Shown piece by piece: positions 23,029 to 30,981 of a stretch of DNA of 64,000 nucleotides. The notes under the pieces are model-generated. The model was not told the DNA's origin. It ran no database searches and saw only the letters and a program-made list of their open reading frames with translations. Source of the stretch: Alterluteimonas quercicellularis (GTDB taxonomy: Bacteria > Pseudomonadota > Gammaproteobacteria > Xanthomonadales > Xanthomonadaceae); NCBI RefSeq assembly GCF_021191635.1, contig NZ_JAIWPR010000025.1, positions 27,608 to 91,607 of the forward strand, in the 5' to 3' direction. Position numbers and translations under genes: made by a program. Within the stretch, counting starts at the first letter, position 1, and every line of letters begins with the position of its first letter.

Positions 23029-24357
23029 ATGTCGATCCTCCGCACCGAGCGCGTGCTGCGCGCCCTGTACTCCGCGCTGCTCTACGTGCTCGTGCCGGTG
23101 ACCGTGTACCACCTGATCTGGCGCGGTTTCCGCCAGGCCGACTACCTGCACCGCTGGAGCGAGCGCTACGCGGTCTACACGAGCGAGGCGCTGGCGGCCA
23201 CGGTGTGGGTGCACGCGGTCTCGGTGGGCGAGGTCAACGCCGCGGCGCCCTTGATCGACGCGCTGCTGCGCGAGCATCCCCACCACCGGCTCCTGGTCAC
23301 CACGATCACGCCGACCGGCTCGGCCCGGGTGCGCGCGCTGTGGGGCGACCGGGTCGAGCACGTCTACCTGCCCTACGACCTCACCGGCGCGGTGCGGCGC
23401 TTCCTCGACCACTACCGCCCGCGGCTGGGGCTGATCGTGGAGACCGAGCTGTGGCCGAACCTGCTGTTCTGCTGCCGCGACCACGGCATCCCGGTCTACA
23501 TCGTCAACGCGCGCCTGTCGGCGCGTTCGCTGCGCGGCTACCGCACCCTGCGCCCGCTGCTGGGGCGCGCGCTGCGCACGCTGCACGGGGTCGCGGCGCA
23601 GTCGCCGGAGGACGGCCGCCGCTTCGTGCGCCTGGGCGCGCGCGGGGAACAGGTCACGGTCACCGGCAACCTCAAGTTCGACATGTACGTCGACCCGGCC
23701 TGGGCCGCCTTCGTCGAGGACTTCCGCGCCCGCGTCGGCCCGCGGCCGGTGTGGATCGCGGCCAGCACCCACCCCGAGGAAGAAGCCGCCGTGGTCGCGC
23801 TGCACCGGCGCCTGCGCGCGCGCTGGCCGGACCTGCTGCTGCTGTGGGCGCCGCGCCACCCCGAGCGCTTCCGCGCCGCGGTGCAGGCCGCGCTCGACGC
23901 CGGCTTCGGCACCGCCACCCGCACCCTGACCCGCTGGCCCGACGCCGGCGACGCGGTCTTCGTGATCGACACCCTCGGCGAGCTGCTGCGCTACTACGGC
24001 TGCGCGCAGGCGGCGTTCGTCGGCGGCAGCCTGCAGGACATCGGCGGCCACAACCTGCTCGAACCCGCCGCCACCCGCACCGCCATCGTCACCGGCCCGC
24101 ACCTGCACAACTTCGCCGACATCGCCCGCCAGCTGCAGCGCGCCGATGCGATGCGCGTCGGCCAGGACGCCGACGGCGTGGGCGACGCGCTGGACGCGCT
24201 GCTCGCCGACCCCGCCGAGCGCGCCCGCATGACCGATGCCGCCGCCGCGCTGGTGGAGCAGGGGCGCGGCGCGCTGCGGCGCACGCTGGCGCTGGTGGAG
24301 GCGGACCTGGCGGCGATCGACGCGGCGCCGGCCGCCGTCGCGCTCGCGCCCCATTGA
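23029..24357 (+). CDS. waaA: 3-deoxy-D-manno-octulosonic acid (Kdo) transferase
   Basis: Transfers Kdo from CMP-Kdo to lipid IVA at the cytoplasmic face of the inner membrane. The 442-aa protein has an N-terminal membrane anchor (ALYSALLYVLVPVTVYHLIW) and the conserved motifs VWVHAVSVGEVNAA, LVTTITPTGS, YLPYDLTGAVRRFL, ETELWPNLL, ARLSARSLRGY, VTGNLKFD and IAASTHPEEE. The C-terminal FVGGSLQDIGGHNLLEPAA is the signature of WaaA/KdtA. It is full length. Its neighbour on the opposite strand is the lipid A acyltransferase, and pcm-tolC follows some 4 kb on, as in other xanthomonads. Confidence 0.95.
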   Translation: MSILRTERVLRALYSALLYVLVPVTVYHLIWRGFRQADYLHRWSERYAVYTSEALAATVWVHAVSVGEVNAAAPLIDALLREHPHHRLLVTTITPTGSARVRALWGDRVEHVYLPYDLTGAVRRFLDHYRPRLGLIVETELWPNLLFCCRDHGIPVYIVNARLSARSLRGYRTLRPLLGRALRTLHGVAAQSPEDGRRFVRLGARGEQVTVTGNLKFDMYVDPAWAAFVEDFRARVGPRPVWIAASTHPEEEAAVVALHRRLRARWPDLLLLWAPRHPERFRAAVQAALDAGFGTATRTLTRWPDAGDAVFVIDTLGELLRYYGCAQAAFVGGSLQDIGGHNLLEPAATRTAIVTGPHLHNFADIARQLQRADAMRVGQDADGVGDALDALLADPAERARMTDAAAALVEQGRGALRRTLALVEADLAAIDAAPAAVALAPH

Positions 24358-24442
24358 CGGCAGGTCCTCGGGACGCTGGGATACGGGACGCCGCTCCATC
24401 TCCACCGCACCGCCGTCCACGCGACGGCGGCAGGAACGCCGC

Positions 24443-25768
24443 ATGACCCCTGTCAACCGCAAGACACGCCGTGCCCGCCCGCCCGCCGCGGGGAATCGCA
24501 CGCCGGGGCCGGCGCCCGCTCGCCGGGCGCCGTGGCGCAGGTGCGCCGTGCTCGCCCTGCTGGCCGCGGCGGCCTGTTCGGCGCCGCCGCCGGCGGCGGC
24601 CGCCGGGCCCGCGCACGCCGGTGCCCTGCGGCCCGGCGAGTACGTCACGGAGAAGGGCTGGGGGCGGCTCCTGCTCGTCGAGCGATCCGGTGCGCTGGCG
24701 TTCTCCATCGAGAGCGTGACCGGCGAGGACTACTGCATGCTCGATGGCACCGTGCGCGGGACGGTGGGGGTCGCGAATGGCGAAGACGGCGCGTCCGCCT
24801 GTGCGGTGGAGTTCTCCGCCGTCCCGCAGGGCCTCGAGGTCGCGACCGACACCCCGGTCGAATGCAAGGCGTTCTGCGGCTACAACGGCGGCTTCGTGGG
24901 CGCCTACCTCCAGGTCGCGTCCGGCTGCGGCCGCAGCGATCTGGACCGGGCGCTCGGCGAGTCCGAGCGCCTCCACGAGGTCGGCGACGACGCGGCCGCC
25001 CTGGCGACGCTGGCGCCGGTGCTGGCCGATTGCCTGCCGACCCTGGAATGGGGCGAGGAGGGCGAGATCCGGAACCGGGTGGCGTTCGCCCAATACGCGA
25101 ACCGCCTCTACGCGGAGTGCCTGGCCACGCTCGAGCCCTACGCCGCGGACGCCGCGGAGGACGACGACGCGGTGGCCGAGCGGTGGCCGCCGGTGCTCGG
25201 CGACCGCTACCTGGCGATCGTCCGCGAGGCGAGAACGACCCTCGATGCGTGCCGCCTGGGGCGCCCGGGCGCGTCCGCGGCGCCGCCCGCTGCGCCGCCG
25301 CCGGCCGTCGCGGAGCCGGCGACGCCGGGCGATGCGCCGTTCACGGGGGCGTGGTCGGTCCGGTGGTGCGACGGGCCGGACGCCCCGGGCCGGCCCTGCG
25401 GCGGATTCCAGGCCTACCTGTTCCAGGCCGGGGACCGGATCTGCGGAACGTACAGCGGCCTGGATCCGCGGGCGAACCGGCTCGACGCGGGCGAGCCGCG
25501 CTCGGTCGTGGGCGTCGTGCTGGACCGGGTCGCGGTGCTCGCCGTCACCAGCGAGCGGAGCGGCGGGACCTACCTGGCGACGGCGCGCCTCGACGGCGAC
25601 GCGCTCGGGTGGGACATCGCCGGCACGGTGAAGGAAGGCGCCGGGGGCGAGCCCGCCCTGATCGCCGACGGCGATCGCCTGGTCAGGAGCGCATCGGACG
25701 AGGAGTCGCGATACCTGGACCGCGCGATCCGCGATTGCGCTCCGGCGGCCGCCGAAGGCGAGGGATGA
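24443..25768 (+). CDS. Hypothetical cysteine-rich lipoprotein
   Basis: I do not recognise a family. The 441-aa product has a long basic N-terminus and a hydrophobic stretch ending in LLAAAACSAP, a possible lipobox, which suggests an envelope lipoprotein. It then has two blocks: residues about 65-160 (YVTEKGWGRLLLV, GEDYCMLDG, VECKAFCGYNGGFVGAYLQV) and about 310-430 (GAWSVRWCDGPDA, QAYLFQAGDRICGTYSGLDPRANRL). They are joined by a helical region and a Pro/Ala linker at about 275-300. Around ten Cys residues suggest disulfides in the periplasm. It is convergent with another lipoprotein gene 52 bp away. Confidence 0.75.
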   Translation: MTPVNRKTRRARPPAAGNRTPGPAPARRAPWRRCAVLALLAAAACSAPPPAAAAGPAHAGALRPGEYVTEKGWGRLLLVERSGALAFSIESVTGEDYCMLDGTVRGTVGVANGEDGASACAVEFSAVPQGLEVATDTPVECKAFCGYNGGFVGAYLQVASGCGRSDLDRALGESERLHEVGDDAAALATLAPVLADCLPTLEWGEEGEIRNRVAFAQYANRLYAECLATLEPYAADAAEDDDAVAERWPPVLGDRYLAIVREARTTLDACRLGRPGASAAPPAAPPPAVAEPATPGDAPFTGAWSVRWCDGPDAPGRPCGGFQAYLFQAGDRICGTYSGLDPRANRLDAGEPRSVVGVVLDRVAVLAVTSERSGGTYLATARLDGDALGWDIAGTVKEGAGGEPALIADGDRLVRSASDEESRYLDRAIRDCAPAAAEGEG

Positions 25769-25820
25769 CCGGAACGGGCACGCTCCGCGCAAGGCGGACC
25801 GGGCCCGACCGGCGGCCGCG

Positions 25821-26441
25821 CTACGGGGACGGGCCCGCCGCCCGATACAGGTCGGTCCGCACGTTCGCGCACCTGAAGTAGCCCGCGGCGGGCTCGCCGC
25901 CGGTGCCCTGGGGCGACCAGCGCAGCCGTTCCCGCCGAAGCGCCAGCAGGAAGGTGCCGGTTTCCTCATCGTCGTCCGGCATGGCGTCGGTGCCGACCCG
26001 GGCGTCGATCCGCCACGCGCCCTCGCCCAGGCGCTCGATGTCCTCGACGACGTTGAAGCCGCCTTCGCCGTACTCCGCATACTCGTGGACCAGTCCCGGC
26101 GTGATCACGAGGCTGCCGACCATCGACATCCATCCCGCGTCGCCTTCGCCGATGTCTTCGGGCAGCGCACGGTGTCGGTCGCACTGGGCACGGCCCGCGG
26201 CATCGTCCCGATGCCAGACCCCGTGCAGCACGGCCGGCAGGTCGTGCGAACCGAGGGAGGCGGCGCGGGCTCCCGCCTGCGCCGGCGGTCGGACGTCGCG
26301 GGCGCAGCCGGCGCCGCACAGGGCGAGGGCCAGCAGCGCCGCAAGCGCCGCCGCGCGTGCGTCCGGTCGGACCGGCCGCGGCGCGGGCCGGCGGTCGGGG
26401 CCGGGCCGACAGGGGCCGGAACGGAAAGCGGTTACGGCCAT
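25821..26441 (-). CDS. Hypothetical lipoprotein
   Basis: A 206-aa protein of unknown function. The N-terminal signal has a hydrophobic core and the lipobox LCGAGCARD, so it is probably anchored in the membrane. The mature part begins HGVWHRDDAAGRAQCDRH and has an acidic, beta-rich body (VITPGLVHEYAEYGEGGFNVV, WRIDARVGTDAMPDDDEETG) that looks like a small lipocalin-like or immunity-type fold; this is only a guess. AGGA lies about 8 nt before the ATG at 26441. It faces the other lipoprotein gene tail to tail. The 254 bp upstream up to tolC hold only the tolC terminator. Confidence 0.78.
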   Translation of the reverse strand: MAVTAFRSGPCRPGPDRRPAPRPVRPDARAAALAALLALALCGAGCARDVRPPAQAGARAASLGSHDLPAVLHGVWHRDDAAGRAQCDRHRALPEDIGEGDAGWMSMVGSLVITPGLVHEYAEYGEGGFNVVEDIERLGEGAWRIDARVGTDAMPDDDEETGTFLLALRRERLRWSPQGTGGEPAAGYFRCANVRTDLYRAAGPSP

Positions 26442-26637
26442 TGGCGGTTCCTGGTCGTCTTCGATGCTTGCTGAGCCTAGCCGGCAAGGATGCGGGCATT
26501 GATGGCCCGGGTGGATCTGCCGTCGACCGCGGATTCAGGCCGTGCCGGCGGGACACGCCCTTGTGGCACGCGTGCGTGATTTCGCGCCTTGCGGGATGTG
26601 CCTTGTGGTGCTTGCAGGCTTCCGTGCTTTCGCTCCG

Positions 26638-26670
26638 GGAAAAACAGAAGCCCCCGCGAACGGGGGCTTC
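26638..26670 (-). terminator. Rho-independent terminator of tolC
   Basis: A perfect 10-bp stem GAAGCCCCCG with a CGAA/TTCG tetraloop lies at 26647-26670, about 26 bp after the tolC stop. On the minus strand it is followed by a T-rich run (TGTTTTTC). This is a textbook terminator for the pcm-tolC transcript. Confidence 0.9.
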
Positions 26671-26695
26671 CGGTGCCGGTGCGGGCGTGCGGACG

Positions 26696-28063
26696 CTACT
26701 GCTGGGTGCCGGTCGGCGCGGTCGGGGCGGTGGCCGGGGTCTGGGCGTCGACGGTCAGCAGGCGGTTGATCTCCTGCAGGTCGGCGATGTCCAGGGTGCC
26801 CACGGCCTGCTCGAGCAGCAGGCGGTTCTGCAGGAAGTTGTAGCGCGCCAGCGCGTACTGCTGCTCGGCGCTGAGCAGGTTCTGCTGGTTGATCAGCACG
26901 TCGACCACGGTGCGGGTGCCGACTTCCAGGCCGACCTCGGAGGCCTCGTAGGCGGCACGGGCCGAGATCACCGCCTGGCGGCGGGCCTCGACCTCGGTGA
27001 CGCCGGCGACGACGGTCTGGTAGGCGTTGCGGGCGTTGCGCTCCAGCGCGCGGCGGGTCTGCACCAGCTGGTCCTCGGCGATGTCGCGGCTGGCGATGGC
27101 CTGGCGCACGCCCGACTGGGTGGCGCCGCCGGCGAAGATCGGCACGGTCAGGGTCAGGCCGATGCTGTGGCCTTCCGAGCGCCGCGCGCCGGTCGGATTC
27201 TCCGCAGTGACGTTCAGGTCGCCCCAGTAGCTGTTGTTGTTGTAGCCGGCGCCCAGCGCCAGCCGCGGCAGGTGGCCGGCCTTGGCGCCGGTAACGTTGT
27301 GCTCGGCGGCGCGCACGGCGTACTCGGCGGCGCGCAGGGACGGGTTCTGCTCCAGCGCGGCGGCCACCCAGGCGTCGGCGTCGCCGCCGGCGGGCACCTC
27401 GGGCTGGAAGTCCTCGGGCAGCGCGCGCAGGTTGCGCACCTGCACCCCGGTCAGCTCGGCCAGGGCCTGGTAGGCGTCCTCCAGCGCGTTGCGGCTGGTG
27501 ATCACCTGGGCGCGCGCGTCGTCGAACTGGGCGCGGGTCTCGTGGACGTCGGTGATCGGCGCCAGGCCGACCTCGAGGCGCCGGCTGGCGAAGTCGAACT
27601 GCTTCTGCAGCGCCTCCTGCGCGGCCTCGGCGGCGGCCAGGGTCTCGATCGCGACCAGCACGTTGAAGTAGGCCTGCGAGGTCCGGGTGAACAGGTTCTG
27701 GTTCTCGGCCTCCAGGTCGAGCCCGGCGGCGACGTTGAGCTGGCGCTGGGCGCGGTAGCTGGAGATCAGGCCGAGGTCGAACACGGTCTGGTTCAGGCTG
27801 GCGCCAAGCGTGCGCGTGCGGGCGTCGCCGTCCTCGCCGGCGACGTACTGGCGGTTCAGGCCCACGCTGCCGTTGAGTTGCGGCAGCAGCTGCGCGCGCG
27901 CCTGCACCTCGCCTTCGCGGGAGATGGCGCGGTTGGATTCGGCGATCGAGAGCTGGGGGTCGCCGCCGCGGGCCAGTTCGTAGGTCTGCACCAGGTCCTG
28001 GGCGAAGGCCGACGCGGGCAGCAGGGCGAGGGTCAGGGCGAAAGCGAGGGGGCGGCGCAGCAT
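26696..28063 (-). CDS. tolC: TolC-family outer-membrane efflux channel
   Basis: The trimeric outer-membrane exit duct for RND efflux pumps and type I secretion. The 455-aa precursor has a signal peptide (ALTLALLPASAFAQ) and two OEP repeats. The first has LVQTYELARGGDPQL and LNQTVFDLGLISSYRAQRQL, the second TVPIFAGGATQSGVRQA and LEVGTRTVVDVLINQQNLLSAEQQYA, the classical TolC GTRT motif. The C-terminal tail is Thr/Ala/Pro-rich. The start at 28063 has AAGGA about 6 nt upstream. It lies downstream of pcm and close to an RND adaptor and pump on the other strand, so a full tripartite pump can be built from this region. Confidence 0.95.
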   Translation of the reverse strand: MLRRPLAFALTLALLPASAFAQDLVQTYELARGGDPQLSIAESNRAISREGEVQARAQLLPQLNGSVGLNRQYVAGEDGDARTRTLGASLNQTVFDLGLISSYRAQRQLNVAAGLDLEAENQNLFTRTSQAYFNVLVAIETLAAAEAAQEALQKQFDFASRRLEVGLAPITDVHETRAQFDDARAQVITSRNALEDAYQALAELTGVQVRNLRALPEDFQPEVPAGGDADAWVAAALEQNPSLRAAEYAVRAAEHNVTGAKAGHLPRLALGAGYNNNSYWGDLNVTAENPTGARRSEGHSIGLTLTVPIFAGGATQSGVRQAIASRDIAEDQLVQTRRALERNARNAYQTVVAGVTEVEARRQAVISARAAYEASEVGLEVGTRTVVDVLINQQNLLSAEQQYALARYNFLQNRLLLEQAVGTLDIADLQEINRLLTVDAQTPATAPTAPTGTQQ

Positions 28064-28152
28064 GGAGGGTCCTTGGCTTCGGTGGAACGACCGCGCCGGC
28101 GCGGGCGCGGAGGCTGCGGGGGGCGAGCCCCGCGTGGATCGGAACGCACGGA

Positions 28153-28815
28153 TCAGAACTGGAACTCCGCGGACGGTTCGGCGCCCGCGAGATAGGCCAG
28201 CTCGGTCTCGAACAACGATTCGACGCGCACGGCGTTGACATCCTCGCCGCTGCGATGGACCAGCACGGCCTCCATCGCCGGCGCCCGGCCGCGCACCGCG
28301 AACAGGCGTCCACCCGGACGCAGCCACTCGAGGAAACGTGACGGCACCCGGTCGACCGCGGCGTTCACGCAGATCGCGTCGAAGCGGCGCGTGGTCTGCC
28401 AGACCAGCGCGTCGGCATGCTCGACGGCGACGTTGAGCGCGCCGGTCTCGCGCAGGCGCGCGGCGGCGGCCGAGGCCAGGTCGGCGTGGCGCTCGAGCGA
28501 GACCACGTCGCGGCCCAGGCGGCCCAGGCACGCGCTGACGTAGCCGCTGCCGGTGCCGATCTCCAGCACGTCCTCGCCGTCCTGCACGAGCAGGGCCTGC
28601 AGCAGGCGCCCGGCGACGACCGGCTTGAGCGTGCGCTCGCCGTGGGCCAGCGGGATCTCGATGTCGGCGTAGGCCACCGCCTGGTAGGGCGGGGCGACGA
28701 AGCGCTCGCGCGGCACTTCGGCCAGCGCGCCGAGCACGCGCAGGTCGAGCACGTCCCAGGGCCTCACCTGCTGTTCGACCATGGCTTCGCGGGCGGCGGC
28801 GTAATCGATCGTCAT
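28153..28815 (-). CDS. pcm: Protein-L-isoaspartate O-methyltransferase family protein
   Basis: A 220-aa cytoplasmic SAM-dependent methyltransferase of the PCMT family. VEQQVRPWDVLD, PRERFVAPPYQAVAYADIEIPL, the SAM motif I VLEIGTGSGYVSA and VVSLERHADLA are visible. It is in the same order as in other xanthomonads, directly upstream of tolC. Many proteins of this branch lack the strict repair-enzyme residues, so true isoaspartate repair is not certain. The substrate may differ. Confidence 0.85.
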   Translation of the reverse strand: MTIDYAAAREAMVEQQVRPWDVLDLRVLGALAEVPRERFVAPPYQAVAYADIEIPLAHGERTLKPVVAGRLLQALLVQDGEDVLEIGTGSGYVSACLGRLGRDVVSLERHADLASAAAARLRETGALNVAVEHADALVWQTTRRFDAICVNAAVDRVPSRFLEWLRPGGRLFAVRGRAPAMEAVLVHRSGEDVNAVRVESLFETELAYLAGAEPSAEFQF

Positions 28816-28936
28816 CGTGCGGTCTCGGGCGCGGGAAGCGCGATTTTACCGGGCCGGGCCGGTGGGGGCAGCATGGAGCGGGGGACGGCGGGGGCTGAGT
28901 GCCAGAAGTCACCGCGACCGCGGTCATGGGACGCGC

Positions 28937-29590
28937 TCATCGCGGCCTGCCGTAGGCGCGCAGGAACATGTCCACCGACGCTGCGATGTGCGCTTCCTGC
29001 GCCTCCTGGCCGAACTCGGAACGCTCGCAGCAGCCGAATACCAGGCGCTGGTGCGTCTCGCCCTTGAGCAGGGCGAAGAACTGGGAGGAGGCCAGCGGGA
29101 TGTCGTCGATCGCCAGCTCCCCGGCACCGACGCGGCGCTCCAGCATGGCGGCGAACTTGGCCTGCACCCGCTGCGGGCCGCTCTCCCAGAACAGCTGGGC
29201 CAGGCGCTTCTCGACCATCTGCGGGGTGCACAGCATGCGGTGGCCGGCGATGGCCTGCGGCGAGCTGATCATCGTGAAGAACGCCCGGCCGACGCTCATC
29301 AGGCGCTCGCGCAGCGGCACCGCGGGGTCGGGATCGAAGGCCGAGGTCGGCATCTGCTTCTCGCAGTGCCCGCGCGCGGCTTCGGCGAACAGGGCCTCCT
29401 TGTCGCCGAAATGGCTGTAGACCGTCAGCTTGGAAACGCCCGCCTCGGCGGCGATCTGGTCCATGCTGACGCCTTCGTAGCCGTGGCCCAGGAACATGCG
29501 CTCGGCGGCGCTCAGGATGGCCGCGCGCTTGGCCATGTCCTTGGGGCGACCGGGGCTGGCCGTGGGCTTGCTGGAGGCTTGCTGACGCAT
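28937..29590 (-). CDS. TetR-family repressor of the adjacent RND efflux operon
   Basis: A 217-aa dimeric repressor. The N-terminal helix-turn-helix (about 20-65) reads RAAILSAAERMFLGHGYEGV, then MDQIAAEAGVSKLTVYSHFGDKEALF. The larger C-terminal ligand domain (MISSPQAIAGHRML, LLKGETHQRLVFGCCE) resembles the AcrR/TetR_C group. The gene is divergent from the RND adaptor, with starts 67 bp apart, which is the usual layout for a local efflux repressor. The intergenic stretch holds AT-rich promoter elements and a partly symmetrical sequence that could be its operator. Confidence 0.9.
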   Translation of the reverse strand: MRQQASSKPTASPGRPKDMAKRAAILSAAERMFLGHGYEGVSMDQIAAEAGVSKLTVYSHFGDKEALFAEAARGHCEKQMPTSAFDPDPAVPLRERLMSVGRAFFTMISSPQAIAGHRMLCTPQMVEKRLAQLFWESGPQRVQAKFAAMLERRVGAGELAIDDIPLASSQFFALLKGETHQRLVFGCCERSEFGQEAQEAHIAASVDMFLRAYGRPR

Positions 29591-29657
29591 CCGACAATAC
29601 TAGACCAATCAGTTTGATATTTATACTCTACGCCCCGGCTCATTCATCGCCTGCTGC
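29591..29657. promoter_or_regulatory. Divergent promoter/operator between tetR and the RND efflux genes
   Basis: The 67-bp gap is AT-rich in a GC-rich setting. TATACT at 29622-29627 is a good -10 for the plus-strand adaptor gene, with a weak TAGACC 15 bp upstream as -35. The part CCAATCAGTTTG (29605-29616) is roughly self-complementary and overlaps the promoter core, which makes it the best operator candidate for the TetR protein. The fine assignment is by eye. Confidence 0.5.
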
Positions 29658-30797
29658 ATGAACGCCCCTCGCTTCCTGTTCCGGACCGCCGTGCTGGCCG
29701 CGGCGCTGCTGACGGCCGCCTGCGGCCGCGACCCGGCCGCGCCCGAGACGCCGCGGCCGGTGCTGGTGGACCCGGCGCCGGCGGGCGCGGCGGCCGCGGC
29801 CGTCGCCGTGGCCCTGCCCGGCGAGATCCGCGCGCGCGAGGAGAGCCCGCTGTCGTTCCGGGTGGGCGGCCAGCTGGTGCGCCGCCACGTCGACGCCGGG
29901 GCCGCGGTCCGCCGCGGCCAGGTGCTGGCCGAGCTCGATCCCGGCGACCTGCGGCTGCAGGCGCAGTCGGCGCAGGCGCAGTACGGCGCCGCGGAGGCGG
30001 AACTGGTGCGCGCCCGCGCCGAGCAGGCCCGCTATGCCGAGCTGGCGCGCGAGCAGCTGGTCAGCGCCTCGGCGCTGGAGGCGCAGACCACGGCGCTGCG
30101 CGCGGCCGAGGGGCAGGCCCGCGCCGCCCGGGCCCAGCTCGACGTGGCCCGCAACCAGTCCGGCTACACCGAACTGCGCGCGCCCGAGGACGGCGTGATC
30201 GCCAGCCGCGAGGCCGAGGCCGGGCAGGTGGTCGGCGCCGGCCAGACCGTGTACGTGCTCGCCGCCGACGGCGCCCGCGAGGTCGCCATCGCGCTGCCCG
30301 AGGCGCGGATCCGCGAGTTCTCGCTGGGCCAGCCGGTGGAGGTGGAGCTGTGGAGCGCGCCGGGCCGCCGCCTGCCCGGCCGGATCCGCGAGATCGCGCC
30401 GGCCGCCGATGCGCAGGCGCGCACCTACGCCGCGCGGGTGGCGCTGGACGGCGCCGCGCCCGGCGAGGTCGAGCTGGGCCAGAGCGCGCGGGTCTACCTG
30501 CCGCAGGGCGCGAACGCCGGGCGCAGCGTGCCGCTGTCGGCGGTGCAGCGCGGCGAGGACGGCGCGCCGGCGGTGTGGGTCGTGGCCGGGGACGGCACCG
30601 CGCAGCCGCGCGCGGTGGTGCTGGGCGACTACGGCGAGGAGCGGGTGCCGGTGCGCTCGGGCCTGCCGGACGGCGCGCTGGTGATCGCCGCCGGTGCGCA
30701 CCTGCTGCGGCCCGGGCAGCGGGTGACGCCCGTCGACCGCGACAACCGTCCCATCGAACCGGACGCCCCGAAGCCCGGCCCGGACACCAGCCCGTGA
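29658..30797 (+). CDS. RND efflux periplasmic adaptor (membrane fusion) lipoprotein
   Basis: Bridges the RND pump to TolC in the periplasm. The 379-aa precursor has a lipobox (LLTAACGRD). Its domains are those of HlyD/AcrA-type adaptors: the barrel-sandwich SPLSFRVGGQLVRRHVDAGAAVRRGQVLAELDP, a helical hairpin (QAQSAQAQYGAAEAELVRAR), the second half of the lipoyl fold (YTELRAPEDGVIASREAEAGQVV), then beta-barrel and membrane-proximal domains. It is divergent from the TetR gene and followed by the pump gene after 184 bp containing a short palindromic repeat. Confidence 0.92.
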   Translation: MNAPRFLFRTAVLAAALLTAACGRDPAAPETPRPVLVDPAPAGAAAAAVAVALPGEIRAREESPLSFRVGGQLVRRHVDAGAAVRRGQVLAELDPGDLRLQAQSAQAQYGAAEAELVRARAEQARYAELAREQLVSASALEAQTTALRAAEGQARAARAQLDVARNQSGYTELRAPEDGVIASREAEAGQVVGAGQTVYVLAADGAREVAIALPEARIREFSLGQPVEVELWSAPGRRLPGRIREIAPAADAQARTYAARVALDGAAPGEVELGQSARVYLPQGANAGRSVPLSAVQRGEDGAPAVWVVAGDGTAQPRAVVLGDYGEERVPVRSGLPDGALVIAAGAHLLRPGQRVTPVDRDNRPIEPDAPKPGPDTSP

Positions 30798-30873
30798 CCG
30801 GCCCGAAGCGAATCCCGCCCGACGCCTTCGCCCTTCCCTGGGCCCGAAAAGCGCCCTCGTCCGGCGCTGCGCG

Positions 30874-30930
30874 CCACCTTCTCCCGCAAGCGGGGGATTT
30901 GCACCACCTTCTCCCGCAAGCGGGAGAAGG
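30874..30930. repeat. Short palindromic repeat, two tandem copies
   Basis: The unit CCACCTTCTCCCGCAAGCGGG occurs at 30874 and 30904, 30 bp apart. The second copy completes a perfect hairpin CTTCTCCCGC-AA-GCGGGAGAAG (30909-30930) with a 10-bp stem. It sits between the adaptor and the pump gene and could modulate expression within the operon. Two copies with a 9-bp gap do not make a CRISPR array. Confidence 0.8.
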
Positions 30931-30981
30931 GCCGGTTGCCCCCTTCCTTTCCGCTGACGACTACCGCATCCCTCCCGCCCG

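Noticed and set aside
30874..30930. Possible CRISPR array
   Set aside because: Only two copies with a 9-bp gap, each nearly palindromic, and no cas genes nearby.
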